From JAIBJN01 sp963830885 (lineage in GTDB: Bacteria > Actinomycetota > Thermoleophilia > Gaiellales > Gaiellaceae), in contig CAWHOA010000024.1 of the NCBI GenBank assembly GCA_963830885.1, positions 1-64,000 of the forward strand: 64,000 nt of DNA. The letters run 5' to 3'. Numbering within the stretch: the first letter of the stretch is position 1; each line of letters opens with the position of its first letter. Both the position numbers and the translations under genes were made by a program. The notes below the pieces were generated by a model that searched no databases, was not told the origin of the DNA, and saw only the letters and a list, made by a program, of their open reading frames with translations. Positions 51,266 through 59,584 of the stretch are shown piece by piece.

Positions 51266-51562
51266 TCAGGCGACTGCCGGCTCGGGGTCCGGACGAACGA
51301 TGACGGTGTCGGCGACGGGAACGATTTCGTCGACCGGCAGATCGGCGATCTCCGCGTGACGCCGAATCGCTTCCGCATCGGTGGCCTGGTAGATGCAGAC
51401 GGTTCCCACTGTTCCGTCCTTCTCGGCCATCGCGTAGCTGCGGATCCAGCGGACGGCGTCGGGCATCTGCTCGTCGCCGACCTGCCTCGAGCGCATCGCC
51501 GCCGCCTCGAGTTCCTCCGGCGTCCTCCAGCCGCGGCGGCGCAGGATCGCGTAGGTCTGCAT
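51266..51562 (-). CDS. DUF4242 domain-containing protein
   Basis: 98 residues. The sequence (MQTYAILRRRGWRTPEELEAAAMRSRQVG, then VRWIRSYAMAEKDGTVGTVCIYQATDAEAIRRHAE) matches DUF4242, a small ferredoxin-like-fold family whose members have been linked to nickel binding. GAGGTAG precedes the ATG. Co-transcribed with the secreted protein. Directly upstream is an inverted copy of the 3' tail of the HD-GYP/LuxR gene. Confidence 0.88.
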   Translation of the reverse strand: MQTYAILRRRGWRTPEELEAAAMRSRQVGDEQMPDAVRWIRSYAMAEKDGTVGTVCIYQATDAEAIRRHAEIADLPVDEIVPVADTVIVRPDPEPAVA

Positions 51563-51606
51563 TCGACTACCTCCTCGGTCGGGGTGTTGCCGAGTGAGGG
51601 TGGACC

Positions 51607-51690
51607 CTAGGAGCGGTCCTCTGGCCGGGCAATCGGGAGTTCTCCCCATGCAGCAGCCCGTGCTCCATCGCGAACAGGGTCGCTGCCGCG
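51607..51690. repeat. inverted copy of the HD-GYP/LuxR 3' tail
   Basis: The reverse complement of this 84-nt segment matches 53284-53368 almost base for base (GCGGCAGCGACCC to CGCTCCTAG, with a short mismatch at the centre). It carries the last codons of a LuxR-type domain plus the ~63-nt tail repeat, without the rest of the gene. Confidence 0.75.
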
Positions 51691-51773
51691 GGCAGTCGAA
51701 GCGGCTCGACCGTCGTGACCGGCTATGCCGTGCTGGCGAAGGTCGCCCACGAGCGCGGGGGTACGCTCGCGTC

Positions 51774-53393
51774 GTGTCAACCGGAGCGTCGCAGGGCGGA
51801 CAGGTCCGCAGCGCGGAGCTGGTCGCGGCCCTGTGTCTGGCGTCGGACCTCGGCATGGGGTTCCCGTTCGAGCACGGCCTGCACAGCACTCTGATTGCGA
51901 TGCGGCTCGCCGACCGGCTCGGCGTCGACGGCGAGAACGTGTCGCAGACCTACTACGCCTGCCTCCTCTCCCATTCAGGCTGCACCACGGACACGAACGT
52001 CACCCGGAGATCTTCGGCGATTCGCTTACTGCTCGTTTCCACCCCGTCAGGTACGGGTCAGGACGGGAAGTCCTAACTGGGCTCCTGCGCGCGCTTCCCG
52101 ATCCGGAGAGCCGGGGGCTCGTGCGCGCGGGCCAGGTCGCCCGCCGCCTGCCGAGGATGGCGCGAGAGATGCGCCCACACCTCACAGCCACGTGCGAGGT
52201 GGCTGGGATGCTTTCCGCCGGGCTGGGTCTCCCAGGTTCGATGCGAGGCCTCCTCGACCATCGGTATGAGCGCTGGGACGGCCACGGCCCGCTCGGCCGC
52301 GCGAAAGGCGATGGAATCCCGCTGCCCATGCGGATCGTCCATCTCGCCGTGGACGCCGCCTTCCAACGCCTGCTCGGAGGCGAGGAACACGTCGTGCGGA
52401 TGGCCCGCGACCGGGCGGGGCACGCCTTCGACCCGGAGATCGCCGCCTGCCTCACCGACCATGCCCGGGAGATCCTCGTCTGGGACGAGCACGCCTCGGT
52501 GTGGGAAGAGACGCTCTCCTGGGAGCCGCGCCCGCCGCTGTTTGCTCGACGGGGAGGCGCTGGATCGCGCGCTCGCGGCGATGGGGAATTTCGCCGATCT
52601 GATCTCGCCGCATCTGGTGGGTCACTCCGCGGCCGTGGCGGAGCTCGCCGCAGCGGCGGCGCGGAGTTGCCGGATCGACGAGGCCGGCGTTGCCGCGCTT
52701 CGACAGGCGGCGCTCGTCCACGACATTGGACGGGTCGCTGTCCGCTCGCGGATCTGGCAGAAGCCCGGACCGCTGAACGCGGATGAGTGGGAACAGGTGA
52801 GGCTCCATCCCTATTACACCGAACGGGTCCTCGCGCGCTCGGAGTTCCTGGTGGCGCTCGCGCCCGTTGCCGGAGCCCACCATGAGCGCCTTGAACGGCT
52901 CTGGCTATCACCGCGGATCCGCCGGTGCGGAGCTCACGCTGCCCGCGCGCCTGCTGGCCGCGGCCGACGCCTCTTGCGCCATGACGGCGCCGCGAACCTA
53001 TCGCGAGCCACTGCCGCCCGAGCAGGCAGCGGACGAACTCGCGCGGGAGGCAAGCGCCGGACGGCTCGACGCCGACGCGGTAACCGCGGTCCTGGATGCG
53101 GCCGGGCAGCGGGTGCCGCGGCTCGAGAGGCCGGCTGGGCTGACCGAGCGCGAGGCCGGGGTCGTCGGCATGCTCGCCCGCGGCCTGCAGACCAAGGAGA
53201 TCGCGGCGGCGCTCGGGATCTCGGCCAAGACCGCCGACCACCATATCCAGAACGCCTACCGCAAGATCGGCGTCTCGACCCGCGCGGCAGCGACCCTGTT
53301 CGCGATGGAGCACGGGCTGCGTGGCGTGGGGAGAACTCCCGATTGCCCGGCCAGAGGACCGCTCCTAGCGTCTTCCTCAGCCGCTACAGCTGA
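51774..53393 (+). pseudogene. HD-GYP domain protein with C-terminal LuxR-type HTH (frameshifted)
   Basis: The span from GTG 51774 to TGA 53391 is exactly 540 codons, but the frame changes near 52003, 52540, 52890 and 53320, with net shift zero. An N-terminal HD-like domain (ELVAALCLASDLGMGFPFEHGLHSTLIAMRLADRLG) precedes a HD-GYP domain (HDIGRV; HHERLNGSGYHRG) and a LuxR HTH (LTEREAGVVGMLARGLQTKEIAAALGISAKTADHH). The tail GENSRLPG to FLSRYS is encoded by a ~63-nt repeat. Predicted role: c-di-GMP-type phosphodiesterase or sensor regulator. The HD-GYP/LuxR architecture occurs in Thermoleophilia. Confidence 0.78.
53330..53393 (+). repeat. tail repeat, copy Q2
   Basis: Begins GGGGAGAACTCCCGA and ends CGCTAC before the stop of the HD-GYP/LuxR gene. 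Its register and length match the intergenic repeats R1-R6 (GGGGACATTCCCGA to CCACGCTACT). Confidence 0.55.
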
Positions 53394-53408
53394 ACCCAAG
53401 GAGCAGCC

Positions 53409-54350
53409 ATGCCGAGCGACACGACCCATCCCACCGGAGAGGCGACGATGAACTCGTTCGAGGGGATCCGGACCGCAGATGTCAATGGGGCCGCGCTCGC
53501 GTACCGCGAGCAGGGCGACGGCGAGTCCGTTGTCTTCGTCCACGGCAGCGCCGACGATCTCCGCTCGTGGGACCAGCAGCTCCCGGCGATCGGTGCCTCC
53601 TATCGCGCGATCGCCTACAGCCGCCGCTACGCGCGGCCCAATCAGGACATCGAGCCGGATGCGGACAACCTGACGCTCCCGCACGTGGACGACCTGGTCA
53701 CCGTCATGCAGGTGACGGACGCCACGCCCGCCCACCTCGTCGGCCATTCGTGGGGCGGGCTCATCTGTTTGCTGGCTGCGATTCGGCACCCGCAGGTCGT
53801 GCGCAGTCTCGTTCTCCAGGAGCCGCCCGTGCTGTCGCTGTTCATGAGCACGCGACCGCGTCCTACGGAGCTGCTCCGGCTCTTCGTTCGGCGGCCGAGG
53901 ACGGCGCTTACGATCCTCAGCTTCGCCGCGAAGACGGCCCTGCCCGCCGAGAAGGCTTTCCGGCGGGGCCACGACGAGGCGGCAATGCAGGCATATGCCC
54001 TCGGTCTGCTCGGCCAGGACACCTGGGAGCGGCTTCCGCGGGAGCGCAAGCATCAGGCGCGCGAGAACCTGAACGCACTGCGGGCGCAAGTGCTCGGTGC
54101 CGGCTTTCCGCCGCTGCGCGACGACGACGTGCGCGGTGTCGCGGCTCCGACGCTGCTCATGACCGGAGAGCGGAGTCCCGCCTACCTGCCGCGGCTGACC
54201 GACCGCCTGCAGCAGCTGCTGCCGAACGCGGAACGGGCCGAGATCGCGGCCGCGTCGCACCTCATGAGCGAGGAGAACCCCGGCGCGGTCAACGAGGCGA
54301 TCCTCGGCTTCCTCGCGCGCCACGCCTCGCAAACGGACGGGCGAGGGTGA
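53409..54350 (+). CDS. alpha/beta hydrolase
   Basis: 313 residues. ADVNGAALAYREQGDGESVVFVHGS, nucleophile Ser in LVGHSWGGLI, acidic residue in MTGERSPAYL (Glu where Asp is usual), and His in AAASHLMSEENP. Homologous to haloalkane-dehalogenase/epoxide-hydrolase-like esterases; substrate unknown. AAGGAG lies 6 nt before the ATG; an internal ATG at 53448 also has a ribosome site. The stop overlaps the next ATG (TGATG). Confidence 0.9.
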   Translation: MPSDTTHPTGEATMNSFEGIRTADVNGAALAYREQGDGESVVFVHGSADDLRSWDQQLPAIGASYRAIAYSRRYARPNQDIEPDADNLTLPHVDDLVTVMQVTDATPAHLVGHSWGGLICLLAAIRHPQVVRSLVLQEPPVLSLFMSTRPRPTELLRLFVRRPRTALTILSFAAKTALPAEKAFRRGHDEAAMQAYALGLLGQDTWERLPRERKHQARENLNALRAQVLGAGFPPLRDDDVRGVAAPTLLMTGERSPAYLPRLTDRLQQLLPNAERAEIAAASHLMSEENPGAVNEAILGFLARHASQTDGRG

Positions 54351-54600
54351 TGGATGTGCGAATCCTCGTCGTTGGCGCGGGCATCAGCGGTCTCGCGGTT
54401 GCTCGAACGCTCGCCCGCGCCGGCTTCTCGGCCGAGGTGGGCGAGCGGCAGCCCGTGTGGGGGGCGAGACGGGGAACCGGTATCTATCTGCCTGGGAACG
54501 CGGCCCGCAGGACCCAGCCTGGGTGGCGGAGCAGTGGGAGCGGGCGCGCCGAAAGCATGCGCGCCGAAAGCATGCGCGTAGAGCTCCGCTCCCGTGGAAA
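54350..54600 (+). pseudogene. truncated FAD-dependent monooxygenase
   Basis: The first about 50 residues (VRILVVGAGISGLAVARTLARAGFSAEV, then GTGIYLPGNAAR) are a clear FAD-binding N-terminus of the PHBH type. The sequence then jumps into an Arg/Ala-rich stretch with a tandem 15-nt repeat (GCGCGCCGAAAGCAT twice at about 54545-54574) and no substrate-binding domain. Most of the gene is missing, so it is a remnant coupled to the hydrolase. Confidence 0.7.
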
Positions 54601-54675
54601 TGCCCGCCGTCCTGCTGGCGCTCCTCGCGATATCGCCCTTATGCTGCGGGGGCGTAAAACATCCGAGGAGGACCC

Positions 54676-55563
54676 GTGGCTATGAACCCCCTTCCAGCAC
54701 GACGTCCTGTGACGAGAGTCGCCCAGTTGCTCGCCGTCTCCATCGCCCTGGTGGCGACCTGGGTGTTGATCCTGTCCCCCGCCGCCCCCGCGGCCACACG
54801 CCACGTCAGCGAAGACCAGCTTTCCGCGGCTCGCCACGCGGTCAAGGAGTCAGGGATCCGAGGCATCGCGTGGTACGTGGACGGCGCCGCCGACCGGGTG
54901 GTGGTGACCGCTGACAGCACCGTCTCGTTCGCGGAGGTGGCCACCATCTTGGAGAGCGCCGGCGCCGACGCCGTGGCCATCCGGATCAACTACGTGCCCG
55001 GTAAGTTCAGGCCGCTGCTGTCGCGCGGGGATGCCATCTACGGCGGCCAGTACCGCTGCTCGCTCGGCTTCAACGTGGTCAGCGGAAGCACCTACTATTT
55101 CCTGACCGCCGGGCACTGCGGGAAGGTCGCCAAGACCTGGTACACCAACCCGGGGCACACCACACTGATCGGCCCTACCGTCAACTACAGCTTCCCGGGC
55201 AATGACTACGCGCTGGTCCGCTACGACAACGCCTCGCTGTCCCACCCAGGCGGGTTCACCATCGCGGACGCCTTCGTCGGCGAGTCGGTCCGGCGAACCG
55301 GGTCCACCACCGGTACGCACGCAGGCACCGTCACCGCGCTGAACGTCTCGGTCCGTTACGTCGGTCGTCTCCATGGTGTCGTCAGTGGCTTGATTCAAAC
55401 CAACGTGTGTGCCGAGCCAGGCGACTCCGGCGGCCCGCTCTATGACGGGACGAAGGCGCTGGGAATCACCTCCGGAGGCAGCGGCGACTGCAGGTCCGGT
55501 GGCACCACCTTCTACCAGCCGGTCCGCGAAGCCGCCAACGCCTACGGCGTCACCGTGTACTGA
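54676..55563 (+). CDS. secreted S1 (streptogrisin/alpha-lytic-like) serine protease
   Basis: 295 residues from GTG, with AGGAGG nearby. Signal peptide (AVSIALVATWVLILSPAAPAA), a short pro-region (about 45-110), then a chymotrypsin-fold domain with triad H147 (LTAGHC), D177 (NDYALVRYD) and S251 (EPGDSGGPL). Cys pairs suit an extracellular enzyme of the S1E type. Codon use is less GC-skewed than the neighbours and it sits in the repeat-rich accessory stretch, so recent acquisition is likely. Confidence 0.93.
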   Translation: MAMNPLPARRPVTRVAQLLAVSIALVATWVLILSPAAPAATRHVSEDQLSAARHAVKESGIRGIAWYVDGAADRVVVTADSTVSFAEVATILESAGADAVAIRINYVPGKFRPLLSRGDAIYGGQYRCSLGFNVVSGSTYYFLTAGHCGKVAKTWYTNPGHTTLIGPTVNYSFPGNDYALVRYDNASLSHPGGFTIADAFVGESVRRTGSTTGTHAGTVTALNVSVRYVGRLHGVVSGLIQTNVCAEPGDSGGPLYDGTKALGITSGGSGDCRSGGTTFYQPVREAANAYGVTVY

Positions 55564-55693
55564 TCGCCACCCCGCCGACAGAACGTGCCCGGCCCGTGAA
55601 GGAAAACGGGCGGGGGAGCAACCCCTTAGGCCGCGGCGGCGCAGACCAGGAACGTGAACACCGTGAGGGCCGACGGCAGTCTCACGCCATCAG

Positions 55694-55742
55694 CCTTCCC
55701 GCCACAGCGGATTTCGGTTCTGGCCTATTGATCCACGCTACT
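55694..55742 (+). repeat. cassette-type repeat, copy R1 (right half)
   Basis: CGGTTCTGGCCTATTGATCC, then ACGCTACT, matches the right half of the consensus (GTTCTGGCCTATTTGATCC + ACGCTACT) with one missing T; the left half is degenerate. It ends 18 nt before the thioesterase stop. Confidence 0.6.
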
Positions 55743-55759
55743 CGCGGAGTTCCGGCCGT

Positions 55760-56140
55760 CTAGACGGCGTCGGCCGAACGGGTGGGTCGGCCGATGATCG
55801 TCGCCAGCATCGTCGCTACATGAACACGCTCGATGCCCTCGGTGAACGCGTCGCCACGGCAGACGGTCAGCGTGCGCCCGGCACGGACGACCTGGCCCTC
55901 CGCGATGAGCCCGTCGCCGTTAGCCGCGGCCAGGAGGTTCACCTTGAACTCAGCGGTTAGGACCTCCATGTCGGCGGGCATCAACGTCAACGCCGCGTAG
56001 CCGCACGCGCTGTCGAGCGCCGCGACGAGGACGCCTGCGTGCAGGAAGCCTTGCTGCTGCGACAGGCGCGGCTCGATCGCGAGTGCAATCGAAACGCGGC
56101 CAGCAGCGACGTCGGCGAGCTCCGCGCCGATCGTGGCCAT
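55760..56140 (-). CDS. PaaI/YdiI-family thioesterase (N-terminus disrupted)
   Basis: Hotdog-fold thioesterase, 126 residues from ATG. FLHAGVLVAALDSACGYAA is the HGG-type active-site helix (reads HAG), followed by LTAEFKVNLLAAANG and GQVVRAGRTLTVCRGDAF. The usual N-terminal segment (VGRVRASFASQGAMATIGAEL) is encoded upstream in frame but lacks a start codon; an ATG at 56214 in another frame suggests one lost base. Likely hydrolyses acyl-CoA. It is flanked by repeats R1 and R2. Confidence 0.82.
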   Translation of the reverse strand: MATIGAELADVAAGRVSIALAIEPRLSQQQGFLHAGVLVAALDSACGYAALTLMPADMEVLTAEFKVNLLAAANGDGLIAEGQVVRAGRTLTVCRGDAFTEGIERVHVATMLATIIGRPTRSADAV

Positions 56141-56276
56141 CGCTCCTTGACTGGCGAAGCTGGCGCGAACACGCCCGACGACGTCAGCGTCAGGCGCTCA
56201 GGCGACGAACTCATCGCCGCACACCATCCCTGGCCGTCGCTCCGGCGGCCGGGCGGCAAGTCACATCGCCCTAACT

Positions 56277-56304
56277 CGGGTTGCCCAATTTGCCCACGCT
56301 ACTC
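56277..56304 (+). repeat. cassette-type repeat, copy R2 (right half)
   Basis: GGGTTGCCCAATTTGCCCAC, then GCTACTCAG; about 24 of 28 positions agree with the consensus right half. It lies between the thioesterase gene and the VOC gene. Confidence 0.5.
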
Positions 56305-56463
56305 AGCGCGGCAGCCCGACGAGCGATGTCGGGCGAGAGCACGCTGGCCTACGTCAGCGGGAGAGGAACGAACGGCGAAGCCATCGTGCCGACGGCGCAA
56401 CCGTCAGCCGGTGCGCTCGTCCGGTGGGCGTGTCGAAGCGACAACAGGACTAGAGTGGGCCGC

Positions 56464-56901
56464 GTGACGCTTCAAAGGATGGACAACGTCGGCATCGTGG
56501 TGGAATCTCTCGATGCTGCTATCTCTTTTTTCGCCGAGCTCGGCCTCGAGCTCGAAGGGCGAGCCACGATCGAAGGAGACTGGGCAGAGCGCGTCACTGG
56601 ACTGCGCCACATGCGCGTCGAGACCGCCATGATGCGCACGCCGGACGGCCACAGCCGACTCGAGATCTCGCGATTTCTCACGCCGCCTGCGGTCGCCGAT
56701 CACCGGAACGCCCCGGTGAACGCTCTCGGCTACCTACGCATCATGTTCGCCGTGGAGGACATCGACGATACGCTCGCTCGGCTCCGCCCGCACGGAGCCG
56801 AGTTGGTTGGTGAACTGGCGCAGTACGAGGATAAGTATCGGCTCTGTTACGTCCGAGGCCCTGAGGGGATCCTCATCGGGCTGGCCGAGCAGATCGGCTA
56901 G
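56464..56901 (+). CDS. VOC family protein (glyoxalase/bleomycin-resistance fold)
   Basis: 145 residues from GTG. Two beta-alpha-beta-beta-beta units: MDNVGIVVESLDAAISFFAELGLELEG and LGYLRIMFAVEDIDDTLARLRPHGAELVGE, ending YVRGPEGILIGLAEQIG. Metal ligands plausible at His/Glu positions of the strands. Function unknown. One-gene interval between repeats R2 and R3. Confidence 0.9.
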   Translation: MTLQRMDNVGIVVESLDAAISFFAELGLELEGRATIEGDWAERVTGLRHMRVETAMMRTPDGHSRLEISRFLTPPAVADHRNAPVNALGYLRIMFAVEDIDDTLARLRPHGAELVGELAQYEDKYRLCYVRGPEGILIGLAEQIG

Positions 56902-56937
56902 CGGGTTGAACTCTCGCGCCGGAAGAGCCCCTCAGGC

Positions 56938-56970
56938 GTCATGCCCGAACGCTGGCCCAGGCGGGCGACC
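56938..56970 (+). repeat. cassette-type repeat, copy R3 (left half)
   Basis: GTCATGCCCGAACGCTGGCC, then CAGGCGGGCGAC; nearly identical to the consensus left half (GACATTCCCGAACGCTGGCC + CAGGCGAGTG). Located 37 nt after the VOC stop. Confidence 0.65.
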
Positions 56971-57069
56971 TAGTGCCTGCGCGGCCAGGAAGTCTTTGGC
57001 GCAGGTCGCCGCGCGGTCGTTGGTATCGGAGGCGTAGCATCGGGCTCCCTACTGAAAGAGAGGCTGAGG

Positions 57070-57351
57070 ATGGCTATCGGCATCCGTATCAAGCTCGCTG
57101 GGGTCACTCAGGAACAGTTCGACCAGGCTCACGATCACGCCAACCCGGATCGCACGCCACCAAAGGGGCTCCTCTTTCACGCATCTGGGCCGATCGATGA
57201 TGGTTGGGGGATCATCGATTTCTGGGAGTCCCGCGAGGACTTCGATGCTTTCTCGGGGCGGATTGTGGAAGGAATGACGGTGGCGGGAATCCAACCCCAG
57301 GGGCCACCCGACATCAAGGAGTTTCCTGTCCACGAGATGATCCACGCTTAG
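57070..57351 (+). CDS. small protein, antibiotic-biosynthesis-monooxygenase-like
   Basis: 93 residues. MAIGIRIKLAGVTQEQFDQAHDHANPD, LLFHASGPIDDGWGIIDFWESREDFDAFSGRIVEGM is the pattern of dimeric alpha-beta barrel (ABM-like) proteins. Reaction unknown. GAGAGGCTGAGG precedes the ATG. Its last codons (TGATCCACGCT) coincide with 11 nt of the repeat consensus. Confidence 0.78.
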   Translation: MAIGIRIKLAGVTQEQFDQAHDHANPDRTPPKGLLFHASGPIDDGWGIIDFWESREDFDAFSGRIVEGMTVAGIQPQGPPDIKEFPVHEMIHA

Positions 57352-57352
57352 A

Positions 57353-57946
57353 TCACCGCGGCAGCGGGTTCGGGCCGGTGGCAGTGACCAGCCGCTGCGG
57401 CACCCAGTCATCGACGTGGCTGAAGCCGTCGAAGCGCGCTCCCTCGAGGATGACGCCGTCGTACAAGGAGCGCCGGTAGAACTTCACGTGGGTGAAGTCC
57501 TCGAACAGGACGTAGACCGGCTCGACGCTGGGACTCTGGAACTGCTGGCCAGTCAGCGCGGCTCGATGCACTCGCGAGAAGTCGTCGATCTCCTCACCCA
57601 CGACGACACCGAGGTGCTCGAGGCCCATCCGGTAGACGCGCTGGTGAACGGGCGGGATGAGCTCGATGAGCGAGACCGGAGTCCCGTCGAGGACATCGAG
57701 CGGCTCGGCGAGCACGATCAAGGAGATCGGACGCCCGTTCCAGAGGTTCTCGCTGTTCGCCCTCGCATGGCGCTCGAGAAGCGTCCGCTGGTGGACGTAC
57801 AGATCCCAATCGGCGACGCGGACGGCGAGGTGGCTGAGTGCGTAGGGTGCGATGTCGATGCCGCGGGCAGAAAGACGGTCGCGCTGCATCGCCGCGAAGG
57901 CTCGATAGTCCCCGATGATCTCGGCGATCGGATCAGACGTCGCCAC
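57353..57946 (-). CDS. YecM-like VOC superfamily protein
   Basis: 197 residues. DIAPYALSHLAVRVADWDLYVHQRTLLERHARANSENLWNGRPISLIVLAEPLDV and SLIELIPPVHQRVYRMGLEHLGVVVGEE resemble YecM, with conserved NGRPI and paired His/Glu. Function unknown. Convergent with the preceding gene with one base between stops. Confidence 0.85.
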   Translation of the reverse strand: MATSDPIAEIIGDYRAFAAMQRDRLSARGIDIAPYALSHLAVRVADWDLYVHQRTLLERHARANSENLWNGRPISLIVLAEPLDVLDGTPVSLIELIPPVHQRVYRMGLEHLGVVVGEEIDDFSRVHRAALTGQQFQSPSVEPVYVLFEDFTHVKFYRRSLYDGVILEGARFDGFSHVDDWVPQRLVTATGPNPLPR

Positions 57947-58023
57947 GGTGGCACCTCCTCCGCCATCGTACGAGATGCACGGCCCGCTGACCTAGCAGCG
58001 CGCGAGGCTCAGGCCGGCTACGC

Positions 58024-58063
58024 CGCTCAGGGGACATTCCCGAACGCTGGCCCAAGCGAGCGT
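58024..58063 (+). repeat. cassette-type repeat, copy R4 (left half)
   Basis: GCTCAGGGGACATTCCCGAA, then CGCTGGCCCAAGCGAGCGT; matches the consensus left half with one or two differences. It lies between the YecM-like and VOC genes. Confidence 0.7.
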
Positions 58064-58077
58064 CACGCGGCTGGCAG

Positions 58078-58473
58078 CTAGCGGTCCCCGTGGAAGACCG
58101 CTTCGACGTTGTTCCCGTCCGGGTCAATGACGAACGCTGCGTAATACCCGGCGTGGTAATGCGGGCGAAGACCCGGCGCGCCGTTGTCGCGGCCGCCGGC
58201 TTCGACAGCGGCGCGGTGGAACTTGTCAACGGTAGCTCGGTCGGCTGCGGCGAAGGCCACATGAACAGGAGCGGCCGGGGGTTCCCCTTCCCCGATCCAG
58301 AAATCTCCACCGCCCTCGATGGCGAACCCAGGCCCCTGCGAGCTCTCCACTACCTTCACTCCGAACGGCTCGAGGGCCTGCTCGTAGAAGGTGCGGCTGC
58401 GCCTCACGTCACGTACTCGCAGGGCCAAGTGGTCAATGAGGGGAAGCGTCACTGGCAGCGACACGCCCTTCAT
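58078..58473 (-). CDS. VOC family glyoxalase-like protein
   Basis: 131 residues from the ATG before KGVSLPVTLP; the frame extends 27 nt further. IDHLALRVRDVRRSRTFYEQALEPFGVKVV and YYAAFVIDPDGNNVEAVFHG are the two VOC repeats, with His, His and Glu metal ligands. Small-molecule lyase, dioxygenase or resistance protein; substrate unknown. Single gene between R4 and R5. Confidence 0.9.
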   Translation of the reverse strand: MKGVSLPVTLPLIDHLALRVRDVRRSRTFYEQALEPFGVKVVESSQGPGFAIEGGGDFWIGEGEPPAAPVHVAFAAADRATVDKFHRAAVEAGGRDNGAPGLRPHYHAGYYAAFVIDPDGNNVEAVFHGDR

Positions 58474-58577
58474 CTTAAAGCGCGATCTTCGGGGAGCCAT
58501 GGGCCGAGGCGATCGACGAGGAGTCGCTGGCAGGCATCTAGCGGCGCGGCGTTCGAGGCGCCGACATCAGCACTTCT

Positions 58578-58642
58578 GCTTAGGGACATTCCCGAACGCT
58601 GGCCCAGGCGAGTGCGTTCTGGCCTATTTGATCCACGCTGGC
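58578..58642 (+). repeat. cassette-type repeat, copy R5 (full length)
   Basis: A complete copy: TTAGGGACATTCCCGAACGC, TGGCCCAGGCGAGTGCGTTC, TGGCCTATTTGATCCACGCT. GAACGC and GCGTTC inside form a 6-bp hairpin. Confidence 0.75.
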
Positions 58643-58738
58643 TCGGCTCGTTTAGTCGAGTAACCGGGAGTAGGGACATGGTCAACGTGACGATCGACTT
58701 GTGGCCCGACGAGTTGCCCCGGGGGCCGGCGTGATGCC

Positions 58739-59362
58739 TTAGACGGTGCGGGGTCGCCATGGCTCGCGCTCGTGCGTGAGCCAGACGAGCTCGGGGTCGA
58801 GCGCAAGGACCCGCTGCCGGCCTTCGGTGGGCGGCTCGTCGAACTCGCCGAACCACACCGCCACGTCGCCGCCGACGATGACCGGGCGCCCGCCAGTCTC
58901 GACGACGACCATCTGCATGCCGGGTGTGTGGCCCGGCGCCGGGACGAGTCGGAGCCCGGGCAGCAGCTCGTGCTCGCCGTCGACCGGCACGTACCGCACG
59001 CCGGGCGCCTCGACCCACTCGCGAATGGTGTAGTCGTCCTTGCTGCGCGCGTCGTCGAGCTCCCGACGCTGGACGTAGATCGGCTTGCCGGCGAAGAGGT
59101 GGTTGCCGCCGCAGTGGTCGGCGTGCAGGTGTGTGTTGACGACGATGTCGATGCCGGCGAGATCGAAGTCCTGCTCGCTCAGCGGCTGGAGGCGGGGATC
59201 CATGTCGGCCATCGCCGGGTGCAGCTCCGTCATGCCGGTGTCGACCAGCACGCGCGCATCGGGATGGTCGATGACGTGCACGTAGACCGGCATCCGCTCG
59301 CCCTCGACGGAAAGGTCGGCAACGAAGACTGGCGTGATGGTGATCGAGGCGGGGGCGTTCAT
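58739..59362 (-). CDS. MBL-fold metallohydrolase (lactonase-like)
   Basis: 207 residues. NTHLHADHCGGNHLF is the HxHxDH zinc motif; VPAPGHTPGMQMVVVE and VGGDVAVWFGEFDE provide the third His and bridging Asp; THEREPW at the end is typical of N-acyl-homoserine-lactone-lactonase-related enzymes. Quorum quenching is possible but not shown. Single gene between R5 and R6. Confidence 0.9.
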   Translation of the reverse strand: MNAPASITITPVFVADLSVEGERMPVYVHVIDHPDARVLVDTGMTELHPAMADMDPRLQPLSEQDFDLAGIDIVVNTHLHADHCGGNHLFAGKPIYVQRRELDDARSKDDYTIREWVEAPGVRYVPVDGEHELLPGLRLVPAPGHTPGMQMVVVETGGRPVIVGGDVAVWFGEFDEPPTEGRQRVLALDPELVWLTHEREPWRPRTV

Positions 59363-59517
59363 TGTGTACCGACCGCCACGAACGCCTCGACTTGCTTCTC
59401 CACAGCATCCATTCCGGTCATCTCATGACTCCTTGTCCGACTGCCGCTCCGGCCGTATCGCCGTAGAGACTGACAAACCACCGAGAACTCATCGGCGCGG
59501 CAAGATCCAGCCTCACT

Positions 59518-59584
59518 GCTTCAGGGGACATTCCCGAACGATGGCCCGTCCGAGTGTGTTGTGGCCTATTTGATCCACGCTACT
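59518..59584 (+). repeat. cassette-type repeat, copy R6 (full length)
   Basis: GCTTCAGGGGACATTCCCGA, ACGATGGCCCGTCCGAGTGT, GTTGTGGCCTATTTGATCCA, CGCTACT. It ends the repeat-bearing stretch. Confidence 0.75.

Noticed and set aside
51601..59584. Classical integron with attC sites
   Set aside because: No GTTRRRY/RYYYAAC core pair and no tyrosine integrase gene in the window; kept only as a cassette-like repeat array.
51601..59584. CRISPR array
   Set aside because: Spacing between repeats is hundreds of bases and filled with genes; repeats are too few and too long, and no cas genes are present.
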